Below are positions 43,546 to 52,298 of a stretch of 64,000 bases of DNA, piece after piece. The notes under the pieces are model-generated. The model made no database searches and was not told the DNA's origin. It worked only from the letters and a program-made list of their open reading frames with translations. The DNA is from an uncultured Luminiphilus sp. (GTDB lineage Bacteria; Pseudomonadota; Gammaproteobacteria; Pseudomonadales; Halieaceae). The position numbers and the translations under genes are program-made. The first letter of the stretch is position 1; the number at the start of each line of letters is the position of its first letter. The stretch lies in the NCBI GenBank assembly GCA_938084055.1, contig CALKDK010000010.1, positions 62,001 to 126,000 of the forward strand. The letters are read 5' to 3'.

Positions 43546-44421
43546 ATGACGAGCAGGGCGGGGGTGGCACTGGTTACAGGGGCCAGTCGAGGTGCGGGGG
43601 CGGGTATTGCCCGAGCGCTGGGGGCCCATGGTTATACCGTGTATGTCACCGGGCGGTCGGAGCACACGGGTCGGGCCAAGGCTTGGGACGGGTCGACCCT
43701 CCCGGGGACAATCCACGATACCGCCGTTGCGGTGAGTGAAGCGGGCGGGCGAGGCATTGCCCTGCGCTGTGATCACGCCGATGACGCGGCAGTGGCTGAG
43801 GTCTTCGCGCGGATAGAACAGGAGGCCGGAGGTCTCGATATTCTGGTTAACAACGCGACCTACATGCATCCAGAGCTGATTACCCCCAAGCCGTTTTGGG
43901 AGAAAGGTATCGAGGCCGCAGCTATTCTAGACGTCGGGTTGCGCTCGGCTTATGTCGCCAGTTGGCATGCAGCCCGTCTCATGGTGCCGGCAGGGTCAGG
44001 CTGGATTGTCTTTGGTTCTTCCTTCGGGGCGAACTGCTATATGCACGGCCCTGGTTACGGTGCACAGAAAGCCGGCATCGATAAATTTGCCAGTGACATG
44101 CAGCACGACCTGACTGGCACCGGCGTCAGCGCGATATCAATCTGGATGGGTCCACTGAAAACCGAGCGAGCCCTGAAGGCGGCCGAGGTGCATCCCGAGC
44201 AGTACGCGCAGATCATGCAAGTGGCAGAAAACCCGGAATATACCGGTCACCTGATTCATGCCCTGGCGACCAGGCCGGTGGGTGTGAGCTACGCTGGTCA
44301 AACTGTGATTGGCGCGGAGCTTGGGCAGGCGTTGGCCGTCAGTGATGAGGGAGTCTATCCGCCCTCCCACAGGGACATGCTGGGTCAGCCACCAGAGCGA
44401 TCGAAGGCAGTGATCTATTGA
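43546..44421 (+). CDS. Short-chain dehydrogenase/reductase, DHRS1-like
   Basis: 291-residue SDR. Cofactor motif GASRGAG near 12-18, NNATYM after strand four, GSSFGA and YGAQK as active-site elements. The length, the insertion around 38-60 and the late ALATRPVGVSYAGQTV block resemble the DHRS1 subgroup, which acts on steroids and other ketones in animals. Its stop overlaps a possible TTG start of the next gene, and the genes are surely co-transcribed. Substrate not determined. Confidence 0.8.
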   Translation: MTSRAGVALVTGASRGAGAGIARALGAHGYTVYVTGRSEHTGRAKAWDGSTLPGTIHDTAVAVSEAGGRGIALRCDHADDAAVAEVFARIEQEAGGLDILVNNATYMHPELITPKPFWEKGIEAAAILDVGLRSAYVASWHAARLMVPAGSGWIVFGSSFGANCYMHGPGYGAQKAGIDKFASDMQHDLTGTGVSAISIWMGPLKTERALKAAEVHPEQYAQIMQVAENPEYTGHLIHALATRPVGVSYAGQTVIGAELGQALAVSDEGVYPPSHRDMLGQPPERSKAVIY

Positions 44422-44429
44422 GGTACGCC

Positions 44430-46358
44430 ATGGACCATGGCTGCTACGGGTCGGGTCTCCTGCCATCTGGCTGGTTGCGGTCCATCGCTGTGCTCAGTCT
44501 GGCCATGGTCGGCGCCTGTGAACCCATTCGGGATCCCTCTATAGAGCGAGGCTCGGATGAAAACCCCGTAACCGCCTATCCCGCTGTGGCAGTGCGGCCC
44601 GCCAATCCGATGAGAAATCTGTTCTGGGGTGATCTCCACATCCATACGGCTCTCTCCAGCGATGCTTTCACTATGGGCGTGCGGGCATTGCCCCCGGATG
44701 TATACCGCTTTGCCCGCGGACTGACGATAGAGCACGGTGTTGGGTTTCCGTTAACGAACCGGAGACCCCTGGATTTTGCGGCGGTGACGGACCATGCCGA
44801 ATACCTGGGCCAGGCGCGTTTGGCAGGATTGGACATTCCGACAACGCGTCAACCGCTGCAGCAGCTCTTGAGTGAGGGAAGCCGCCTGGATGTGACCCGG
44901 GCGTGGGTAGAGACGATGGCGCTGATGCGTGAACACGGTTTTAAACTGACGCTGCCGGGTGTCGATCCGGCGGTGAACGCCACGGCCTGGCGAGCGATAG
45001 TTGACGCGGCCGAGCAGTACAATGAACCCGGTGTTTTTACGACTTTTATTGGGTGGGAATGGTCTGCCGATGGCGGTGACGTAAGTGTTCACCTGCATCG
45101 CAACGTGATCTACGGCGATAGTCAGGTCCCCGAGCTGCCTTTCAGTTCGTTGGATGGGCCGACACCGCCGGATCTCTGGACGTTTCTCAGGCAGGAACGA
45201 CGTCTGGGACGCGCGGTGCTGGCGATTCCCCACAATGGCAATCTTTCTCAGGGGGGGATGTACCAACTTGAGGATGACGCAGGCCGTCTGCAGCCAGCGC
45301 TGGCGCCCCCCGATCGCTCTGCCCTCGAACCGCTCAGCGAAATTCTCCAGATAAAGGGCGCCTCTGAAACCCATCCCCTGTTGTCCAGTCTCGATGAATT
45401 TGCAGGGTTTGAAATCGCCAACGCCGTACCCGGGCGAGAGGCTACGCTCGAGACCGCCGCAGGCTCCTATGCCCGAGATGCCCTGCGTCGCGGTATCAGC
45501 ACGGTACATCGCGCGGGTTTTAACCCCCTGGCCTTTGGGGTGATCGGTGCCAGTGACAGCCACAATGCCAGTTCCCCTGCCGAGGAAGGCAGCTACACGG
45601 GCAAGTTGCCCATGATGGATGGCAGTGCCGGCCTGCGCACGGGTAAAGCGGGATTTGCCCTGGAATATTTGACCCCCGCGCCCAGTTGGGGCTCTGGTGG
45701 GCTCGCTGGAGTCTGGGCTGAGGAAAATACCCGTGCGTCTATTTTTGCCGCCCTCCAGCGACGGGAGACCTTCGCGACATCTGGACCGCGCATCTTCCTG
45801 CGCATGTTTGGTGGCTGGGAACTCACTCCCGATATGGCCACGGCCGTAGACGGCATCGTTCGTGCAGACCGGGCTGGGGCGCCCATGGGTTCACGCCTGC
45901 CCGTGCGTCCTGGGGGGCGGGCCCCGGGGTTTGTTGTGTTCGCGGCTCGGGATGCGCTAGGCGCGAACCTCGATCGCCTGCAGATTATCAAGGGTTGGGT
46001 CGATACGCAGGGCGTCAGTCATGAGCGGATCATCGATGTCAGTTGGTCGGAAGGCCGATCGATTGATCCAGCGACCGGGCGTCTAGAGTCGGTTGGCAAT
46101 ACGGTCAATGTGGCAAGTAGCACCTATGACAACACGATTGGGGCGCCAACCTTATCGGGCTGGTGGCAGGATGATGATTTTGATCCTGATCGCCCCGCTT
46201 TCTACTACGCGCGGGTCCTGGAAATCCCAACCCCGCGCTGGTCTACCTACGATGCCCGCGACCTGGGTATTGAGCCAAGGGCACCCGTTTCAATTCAGGA
46301 GCGGGCCATTGGTTCTGCGCTCTGGTATGAGCCTGCGACGGTCCCGCAGCAGCCCTAA
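44430..46358 (+). CDS. DUF3604 (PHP-like) lipoprotein
   Basis: 642-residue protein of the DUF3604 family. A lipoprotein signal is visible: hydrophobic LRSIAVLSLAMVGAC with lipobox VGAC near residue 30, so it is probably anchored in the outer membrane or periplasm. The fold starts with NLFWGDLHIHTALSSDAF, a PHP-type metal motif, then AAVTDHAEYLG, EW.. and GASDSHNASS blocks with further ligands. Function is unknown; a periplasmic phosphoesterase or hydrolase is suggested. GAGG lies 6 nt before the ATG at 44430. Such genes recur in marine and mycobacterial steroid clusters as far as I recall. Confidence 0.8.
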   Translation: MDHGCYGSGLLPSGWLRSIAVLSLAMVGACEPIRDPSIERGSDENPVTAYPAVAVRPANPMRNLFWGDLHIHTALSSDAFTMGVRALPPDVYRFARGLTIEHGVGFPLTNRRPLDFAAVTDHAEYLGQARLAGLDIPTTRQPLQQLLSEGSRLDVTRAWVETMALMREHGFKLTLPGVDPAVNATAWRAIVDAAEQYNEPGVFTTFIGWEWSADGGDVSVHLHRNVIYGDSQVPELPFSSLDGPTPPDLWTFLRQERRLGRAVLAIPHNGNLSQGGMYQLEDDAGRLQPALAPPDRSALEPLSEILQIKGASETHPLLSSLDEFAGFEIANAVPGREATLETAAGSYARDALRRGISTVHRAGFNPLAFGVIGASDSHNASSPAEEGSYTGKLPMMDGSAGLRTGKAGFALEYLTPAPSWGSGGLAGVWAEENTRASIFAALQRRETFATSGPRIFLRMFGGWELTPDMATAVDGIVRADRAGAPMGSRLPVRPGGRAPGFVVFAARDALGANLDRLQIIKGWVDTQGVSHERIIDVSWSEGRSIDPATGRLESVGNTVNVASSTYDNTIGAPTLSGWWQDDDFDPDRPAFYYARVLEIPTPRWSTYDARDLGIEPRAPVSIQERAIGSALWYEPATVPQQP

Positions 46359-46380
46359 AAATCGATGTGGTCAGTCAGTC

Positions 46381-47181
46381 CTAGAGCAGGCCGGGAAAGA
46401 TGGCGTGGCGCTCGGTCGGGTAATCATCAAAATTCTTTTTAAACCAGCGGTGGGTGTATAACGCACGGGGTATGAGATTGCCTGCCGTCATGGCCAGCAC
46501 AAACACGGCACCGAGATTCCAGGTCATAACCGCAAAGCCCGTAAACGACAGGATTTCGCCCAGGTACTGGGGGCAGGTTACCCAGCGGAAACCCCCGCCA
46601 TAGGGTATTTTATAACGGGGATCATCAGGGCTCGGAGCTTTCGGGCGCAGGTTGCGCAGGATGCGATCGGAGTGCAGGTTGAGGCCAAACCCGAGGAGGT
46701 AAATCAGCAAACCAATTTGAAATCTCGGGTCGCCAAACCAATCCACAGTGTACTGGTCCCCCAACTCCGTCAGGTAGGCTGCGTTGAAGTAGCCGTGGAG
46801 TACCAAGGTGATCCAGCCCGCGATGATGACGTTGAGGGAAAAGCTGGCGGGAGTGCCAGGCTGCACGCGCATGAGCATTGGTGTAATGAGGGCACGATTA
46901 CTGTAGTGGACCATCCATACAGCGAGGAAGAAAAGAGGTACGGCCTCGCTTGCATTCGAACCCATGAAAAATACCACTGGAAATACCAGCAATCCCGGTA
47001 GTTCCATAATGATCCAGCCCCCGCGTGAACCGAGCTTGAAACCCTGCCGCTGGCCGCGCGTACCAAAGCGTCCGCCGTAGGCCGCGGTGCCGACAAAGCT
47101 GGCGGCAAATACCAGCAGGGCATAGCCAAAGCCGATCAGTAACAGGGTGTCGTAAACAGGGTCACCGGTATACCAGGTCAT
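46381..47181 (-). CDS. 3-oxo-5-alpha-steroid 4-dehydrogenase (steroid 5-alpha-reductase) family
   Basis: 266-residue multi-pass membrane protein matching the SRD5A/DET2 family. Residues equivalent to the human SRD5A2 catalytic pair are present: Glu60 in MELPG and Tyr93 in VHYSNRALI. The NADPH-binding C-terminus shows IPYGGGFRWVTCPQYLGE (193-210) and FDDYPTERHAIFP (251-263), both family signatures. It would reduce the delta-4 bond of 3-keto-4-ene steroids to the 5-alpha form, or act on a related enone. AGGA is 6 nt before the ATG at 47181; an upstream extension to 47253 is rejected. It is divergent from the KstD-like gene. Confidence 0.85.
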   Translation of the reverse strand: MTWYTGDPVYDTLLLIGFGYALLVFAASFVGTAAYGGRFGTRGQRQGFKLGSRGGWIIMELPGLLVFPVVFFMGSNASEAVPLFFLAVWMVHYSNRALITPMLMRVQPGTPASFSLNVIIAGWITLVLHGYFNAAYLTELGDQYTVDWFGDPRFQIGLLIYLLGFGLNLHSDRILRNLRPKAPSPDDPRYKIPYGGGFRWVTCPQYLGEILSFTGFAVMTWNLGAVFVLAMTAGNLIPRALYTHRWFKKNFDDYPTERHAIFPGLL

Positions 47182-47333
47182 TGTCGGTCCTCGTTGGACT
47201 GCATGTGCCGCGCAGGGTCGCGCGAGACCGCTTTGGGTGCAACTGAACACCATCGTCCAAATGGGGGCTGATGGTAGGCTTGCAAGTCGCTACTGTGGTC
47301 CTAATCTCCAACAGAAAACATGAGCCACTGACC

Positions 47334-48803
47334 ATGTCGTTTGCCCCAGTAATGGAGTCTGATGTTGCCCTGTGGTCCGGTGAGGCGGACGTTATTGTGG
47401 TCGGCTTCGGCGGGGCCGGTGCCTGCGCCGCAGTTGCGGCTCACGACGCCGGCTCTGGCGTGATGATTGTCGAGGCGGCATCAGCGTCGGGAGGTTCCAC
47501 GGCGCTATCTTCAGCAGAGATTTATCTGGGTGGTGGCACTGCCGTACAGAAAGCTGTGGGCTATGACGACAGCGTGGACGATGTGTACGGTTACCTGATG
47601 GACAGCAATAGCCCGCAGGCTGATAGCGAAAAAATCAGGGCCTATGCGGAGGGCGGTGCAGCCCATCTTGACTGGCTTATGTCTCTGGGGGTGCCCTTTA
47701 AAAACTCGGAGCTCAAAGAGCGGGCGATGATGGCGCTGACGGATGACTGCCTGCTGTATACCGGCAGCGAGAAAGCCTGGCCTTACAACACACGGTACAA
47801 GCCGGCTCCCCGTGGACATAACCTTGAGGTTGAGGGTGATAACGGTGGGCCACTGCTGACGCAGATACTACTGGAGCAAGTTGAACAAAGAGGTATTGAC
47901 GTTCATTTCGAGACCCGGGCCCTGCGGCTTATTGTCGACCGGCACGGCCCCGGGCAGCGCGTTACGGGATTGGTCGTGCGTCAGGATCTGGAGGAGCGAG
48001 CCTTTCGCGCCCGTCAGGGCGTGGTGCTGTGTGCCGGAGGCTTTATCATGAACGAGGCCATGGTTGGTGAATACTGTCCGCAGTTCCTGGACAACAAAAC
48101 GCCCATCGGTAATCCCAATGATACCGGGAGCGGTATTCAAATGGGCCTGAGTGTGGGTGCTCGGGCCATTAATATGCACGAGGGGTTTCTCAGCCTGCCT
48201 TTTTATCCACCGGCGACGCTGACCCACGGCATTTTTGTCAACGGGCAGGGACAGCGCTTTATCAATGAGGACGCGTACCACGGTCGGATCGGAAGCTTTC
48301 TTGTCAACCAGAGCTACCCCGTTTATTTGATTCTTAATGTGGCCGATTACGGTAACTACGAGACAGAGAGTTGGCTGCAGGCGCCAGTGGCCGGAACCGG
48401 TGAGACCCTGCAGGAGCTGGATGCGGAGCTGGGTTTGCCCCCCGGACAACTTGAACTGACGGTGGCGCGTTACAACGCGGACGCAGCGGCGGGACACGAT
48501 GCGCTGTTCCATAAAGATGTCGCGTGGCTGAAAACCCTTGAAGCGCCTTTTGTCGCGTTGGACTGTACGCCGGGTGCCGGTGCATTTTTTCCCTGCTTCA
48601 CGCTGGGGGGACTGGATACCACGGTGCAGGGCGCGGTTCGTTCTGTAAGTGGCGCTGTCATTGGGGGTCTGTATGCCGCGGGCCGCACGGCTTGCGGAGT
48701 GCCCCGGCGCGGCGATGGCTACGCCTCGGGCAGTTCTGTGGGTGATGCCACATTTTCCGGGCGCCTGGCGGGCTGTGCCGTTGCAGGGCAGGGCACCCAA
48801 TGA
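47334..48803 (+). CDS. KstD-like FAD-dependent 3-ketosteroid dehydrogenase family
   Basis: 489-residue flavoprotein of the fumarate reductase/3-ketosteroid dehydrogenase group. FAD loop GFGGAG at 24-29, GGSTALSSAEIYLGGG after, VVLCAGGF in the middle, and a C-terminal LYAAGRT...GDGYASGSSVGDATFSG block where KstD enzymes hold their catalytic Tyr/Gly. Delta-1- or delta-4(5-alpha)-dehydrogenation of 3-ketosteroids is likely. Being divergent from a 5-alpha-reductase gene favours handling of 5-alpha steroids, but the exact bond is not settled. Start ATG 47334 chosen; 47352 is possible. Confidence 0.68.
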   Translation: MSFAPVMESDVALWSGEADVIVVGFGGAGACAAVAAHDAGSGVMIVEAASASGGSTALSSAEIYLGGGTAVQKAVGYDDSVDDVYGYLMDSNSPQADSEKIRAYAEGGAAHLDWLMSLGVPFKNSELKERAMMALTDDCLLYTGSEKAWPYNTRYKPAPRGHNLEVEGDNGGPLLTQILLEQVEQRGIDVHFETRALRLIVDRHGPGQRVTGLVVRQDLEERAFRARQGVVLCAGGFIMNEAMVGEYCPQFLDNKTPIGNPNDTGSGIQMGLSVGARAINMHEGFLSLPFYPPATLTHGIFVNGQGQRFINEDAYHGRIGSFLVNQSYPVYLILNVADYGNYETESWLQAPVAGTGETLQELDAELGLPPGQLELTVARYNADAAAGHDALFHKDVAWLKTLEAPFVALDCTPGAGAFFPCFTLGGLDTTVQGAVRSVSGAVIGGLYAAGRTACGVPRRGDGYASGSSVGDATFSGRLAGCAVAGQGTQ

Positions 48804-49441
48804 CACAGGACACCCTACTGGAGCGCTTGGATCGCCTTGAATCCATCGATGCCCTCCGGCAGTTGGCGGCCAAGTACTCGCTGGCCCTGGACATGCGCGA
48901 CCTGGATGCCCTGGTCAATCTTTTTGCCGAGGACATTCGCATCGGTCACGACAAGGTGGGTCGTGCCCATTTCAAGCGGTGGATGGACGAAACCCTGCGC
49001 CTGCAATTTACGGGAACCGCACACCACATCGGTAACCACATTATTGAATTTGAAGACCCCGACCGGGCTGTGGGTGTGGTGTACAGCAAAAACGAGCATG
49101 AGACGCCTACCGAGGGCGGGGGTTGTGAATGGATCATCATGCAAATGCTGTACTGGGATCATTACGAGCGGGTAGCCGGGCGGTGGTATTTTCGTCGGCG
49201 TTTGCCCTGCTACTGGTATGCCACCGATCTCAATAAACCACCCTGCGGCGACAACAAAATGCGCTGGCCCGATCGTGACGATTATGAAGGCGCCTTCCAC
49301 AGTCTGTTTCCCAGCTGGCAAAAATTCTGGGCCGAGCCGCCATCGGAAGCACTGCCCACGGTGGCGGCGCCCGCGCCACTGGAGCAGTTCCTCGCGACCA
49401 TGCGCGCTGGCAGCGAAAACCCCAGCATTCGAACCCGTTAG
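48800..49441 (+). CDS. SnoaL-like / NTF2-fold protein
   Basis: 213-residue SnoaL-like protein with opening LERLDRLESIDALRQL and MRDLDALVNLFAEDI, closely patterned on the protein at 33038 but with a longer C-terminus. The fold offers a hydrophobic pocket for dehydratase, isomerase or hydroxylation chemistry. Its start overlaps the KstD-like stop by 4 nt (ATGA), so both are translationally coupled and probably act in sequence. Specific reaction unknown. Confidence 0.78.
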   Translation: MTQDTLLERLDRLESIDALRQLAAKYSLALDMRDLDALVNLFAEDIRIGHDKVGRAHFKRWMDETLRLQFTGTAHHIGNHIIEFEDPDRAVGVVYSKNEHETPTEGGGCEWIIMQMLYWDHYERVAGRWYFRRRLPCYWYATDLNKPPCGDNKMRWPDRDDYEGAFHSLFPSWQKFWAEPPSEALPTVAAPAPLEQFLATMRAGSENPSIRTR

Positions 49442-49473
49442 TCAAGATGACCTCGATTCAGGAGCTTCATCCC

Positions 49474-50556
49474 ATGAAGTACAGCCATTTGTATGCCCCG
49501 CTCACGCTCGGTGACCTGACCATGAGGAACCGCATTGTGATGGCCCCGATGACCCGCAGCAGGGCCAGGCAGGTTGATGACGCGGTATCGTCTTTGCAGG
49601 TGGCCTATTATGGGCAGCGCGCCGATGCCGGCCTGATTGTCACGGAGGGCGTGCACCCTTCGGCCGATGGCAAGGGTTACAATCGCACGCCGGGCCTCTA
49701 CAACGACAGTCATGTAACAGCCTGGTCCGGGGTGACCGATGCGGTTCACGCTCGGGGCGGTCTCATAGCCTGCCAACTCATGCACTGTGGTCGCGTGGGT
49801 CATGCACTGAACAAGGCGCCGGGTACTCGCTTTCTCGCCCCTTCGGCTCTGCCAGCCCGGGCGGAAATCTTCACTGAGTCGGGGATGATGCCCATGCCGG
49901 TTCCCGAGGCCATGACCGACGCTGAAATTACCGCCGTGGTTGATGATTATCGGCAGGCCGCTGCACGTGCGCTGGAGGCGGGATTTGATGCCGTGGAGTT
50001 GCACTGCGCCTCGGGCTATCTGCCCGCCCAGTTTCTTGCGACGGGCAGCAACCAGCGTGAGGATCGGTACGGGGGTAGTCTGGCTAACCGCCTTCGATTT
50101 GTCGCCGAGACACTGGCGGCCATCATCTCTGAGACCGGAGCGGGACGCGTGGGGCTGAGGATTTCGCCCGGAAATCCCTACAATGACCATATTGACGCCA
50201 AGCCACTGGAAACGTACTCGGCGCTGCTGCAGCTGGCAGACCGGTTGGGCCTCGCCTGGGTACATGCCATTCGTATGTCATCCACCGGTATCGACAGTCT
50301 CGCCCTGACCCGGAAGTATTTCAGGGGTGCGCTGATTGGAAGCGACAGTTTTGATGCCGGCGAGGCAGAGCGTTTTATCGCCCGAACAGCGCTTGATGCG
50401 GTGTCCTTTGGCCGGGCTTACATTGCCAACCCGGACCTGGTGGTGCGGTTTGCCTGTGATGCGCCGCTCAACGCTCTGGACAAGCGTACGATTTATGCTG
50501 GTGAAGGGGCGTCGGGTTACACCGACTACCCCATGCTGGCCGAGAGGAATGGGTGA
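49474..50556 (+). CDS. Old-yellow-enzyme alkene reductase, altered active site
   Basis: 360-residue OYE-family flavoprotein of the NemA/alkene-reductase type. The first strand MAPMTRSRA and the QREDRYGGS loop are typical. Where OYE has a His-x-x-Asn or His-x-x-His pair, here it reads HCAS (His177, Ser180), so one substrate-anchoring residue is replaced. That may change substrate range. CAGGAG lies 9 nt before the ATG at 49474; an ATG at 49447 is less well supported. It is 32 nt downstream of the SnoaL-like gene, in the KstD-like operon, and would suit reduction of a steroid enone. Confidence 0.8.
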   Translation: MKYSHLYAPLTLGDLTMRNRIVMAPMTRSRARQVDDAVSSLQVAYYGQRADAGLIVTEGVHPSADGKGYNRTPGLYNDSHVTAWSGVTDAVHARGGLIACQLMHCGRVGHALNKAPGTRFLAPSALPARAEIFTESGMMPMPVPEAMTDAEITAVVDDYRQAAARALEAGFDAVELHCASGYLPAQFLATGSNQREDRYGGSLANRLRFVAETLAAIISETGAGRVGLRISPGNPYNDHIDAKPLETYSALLQLADRLGLAWVHAIRMSSTGIDSLALTRKYFRGALIGSDSFDAGEAERFIARTALDAVSFGRAYIANPDLVVRFACDAPLNALDKRTIYAGEGASGYTDYPMLAERNG

Positions 50557-50724
50557 CGCGGGGCTATCCCTACGGTCATCCGGTTTTAGTCGTGGCAGGC
50601 ATCGGGTCGGCTGGGGGATAATGGGGTGGAGCCGCTCTGGTTTGCTGCTGTGCTGCAGCAGGAGCGGCGTTGCCCCTGCCACGGCCTCTTGGCTCAACAA
50701 ACTGCGTAGATCGAGGAAGACATC

Positions 50725-51594
50725 ATGGCCATGCCCACCGACGTACCGATTATCGATTTGATGCTTGCGGTCCCGAATGATGACACCTCAAATTTCTATG
50801 ACTTTATTCGCCCCCTGTTGATGGATGAACAGAGCCGGCAAATGTTCCAAATGCCCGCTCAGTACATGTTCAAGGACCTGCCCAGGGTGGGTAAGCGCGA
50901 TGACTACATTGCCTACACGCTGGACAAGATGGATGAGTTCAACATTGAAAAGGCCATGCTGGGTGTCGATGAAAATCAGTACGAAACCCAGAATGAGGCG
51001 GTAAAAAAGCACCCCGATCGTTTCTTTGCTTCCTATGACTGTAATCCGAACAACGGTATGGATGAAGTCCGCAAGATCCGACGACTCAAGGACGAGTACG
51101 ACATCAAATCGGTCAATGCGTTTCCTGCGGGGTTATGCCCCCAGGTGTCACTGGCGGATAAAAAGTGGTATCCCATTTTTGTGACCTGTATCGATCTGGA
51201 TATTCCCTTCTGCCCCTGTGTCGGGGTGCCCGGTCCACGCATTCCGATGGAGCCGCAAAAAGTCGAGCACCTGGATGAGATTTGCTGGTTTTTTCCTGAG
51301 CTCAGCGTGGTGATGAAACACGGTGCAGAGCCGTGGACTGATTTGGCCTGGAAGCTCATGCTCAAATACGAAAATCTGTTTTACATGACCAGTGCGTTTG
51401 CGCCGAAACACTATCCGGGTGACATCGTCAATTTTGCCAACACCCGGGGTGCTGACAAGATCATGTACGCGGGCTATTTTCCGATGGGCCTGTCCCTCGA
51501 GCGGATATTTTCGGATATGCCCGAGGTGCCCTTCAGGGACGAGGTCTGGCCAAAATTCCTCCACGAGAACGCCCGGCGGGTCTTTAAACTATAG
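50725..51594 (+). CDS. Amidohydrolase-2 family protein with missing metal ligands
   Basis: 289-residue TIM-barrel protein of the amidohydrolase-2 family. The first-strand DxH motif is replaced by IIDLML, and the last-strand aspartate motif (normally GSD.P) reads AGYFPMG, so the usual metal site is largely gone. A single MKHGAEPW histidine remains. It may have a different mechanism or a non-catalytic role. AGGAAG lies before the ATG. It follows the OYE gene after 168 bp on the same strand and converges with the MaoC-like gene. Confidence 0.75.
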   Translation: MAMPTDVPIIDLMLAVPNDDTSNFYDFIRPLLMDEQSRQMFQMPAQYMFKDLPRVGKRDDYIAYTLDKMDEFNIEKAMLGVDENQYETQNEAVKKHPDRFFASYDCNPNNGMDEVRKIRRLKDEYDIKSVNAFPAGLCPQVSLADKKWYPIFVTCIDLDIPFCPCVGVPGPRIPMEPQKVEHLDEICWFFPELSVVMKHGAEPWTDLAWKLMLKYENLFYMTSAFAPKHYPGDIVNFANTRGADKIMYAGYFPMGLSLERIFSDMPEVPFRDEVWPKFLHENARRVFKL

Positions 51595-51635
51595 AAGCCC
51601 GCGACGTCGGGCGTTCGAGTGGGTCCTGCTCCGGT

Positions 51636-52094
51636 TCAGGCATAAAAAATCGAAATCGTGTCCACGATGCAGGCGGGGCGGTCGGCACCCTCGGCGGTAA
51701 TGGTTATCCGAATGGTCGCCATGTACCCTCCCTTGGCTTCCACCACAGTGAGGATCTCCCCTGTGGCGGCGATGTGTGAGTCCACGGGGAGCGGCGCGGG
51801 AAAGCGAATTTTCTCGGTGCCGTAGTTGACGCCCATCGATACGTTTTGTACGGCAATCAATTCGGGCAGGAAACAATTGGCCAGGGATAGGGTGAGATAA
51901 CCGTGGGCGATTGTTTTACCGAAAGGACCAGCAGCAGCCTTAACCGGATCGACATGAATCCACTGGTGATCCCCAGTGGCATCAGCGAACTGGTCAATCC
52001 GTTCCTGGGTTACCTGCAGTACAGCGCTGGGACCGAGCTGTGTGCCTGTCATTGTCATCAGGTCCCGGGGATGGGCGACCGTGGTGGTTGTCAT
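51636..52094 (-). CDS. MaoC-family enoyl-CoA hydratase/dehydratase
   Basis: 152-residue hot-dog-fold hydratase. The signature ATGDHQWIHVD (39-49) carries catalytic Asp42 and His47, and HGYLTLS follows at 64-70. It hydrates an enoyl-CoA or dehydrates a 3-hydroxyacyl-CoA, fitting a beta-oxidation-like step on a steroid-derived CoA ester. AGGGAG lies 7 nt before the ATG. It is a single gene divergent from the SDR at 52299; a 9 bp inverted repeat (52137-52145 with 52222-52230) frames their shared gap. Confidence 0.85.
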   Translation of the reverse strand: MTTTTVAHPRDLMTMTGTQLGPSAVLQVTQERIDQFADATGDHQWIHVDPVKAAAGPFGKTIAHGYLTLSLANCFLPELIAVQNVSMGVNYGTEKIRFPAPLPVDSHIAATGEILTVVEAKGGYMATIRITITAEGADRPACIVDTISIFYA

Positions 52095-52298
52095 GGTAAG
52101 GCTCCCTGAAGTTGCCGGTTACAGGATGGTGGCTTAATGCGGCGGCTGTAGTTTGGCCACAGCGCGCTTGCCGACCGGGATATGGCCATTGATACTGGCC
52201 CGTGATGCGATGCAGCGCAAACCGCCGCATCATCGATTCAGACGATGTTACCCCTGCGGTTTGTTGCGAGGGTGATGTGGTTGGACAGGGGAAGGCGC

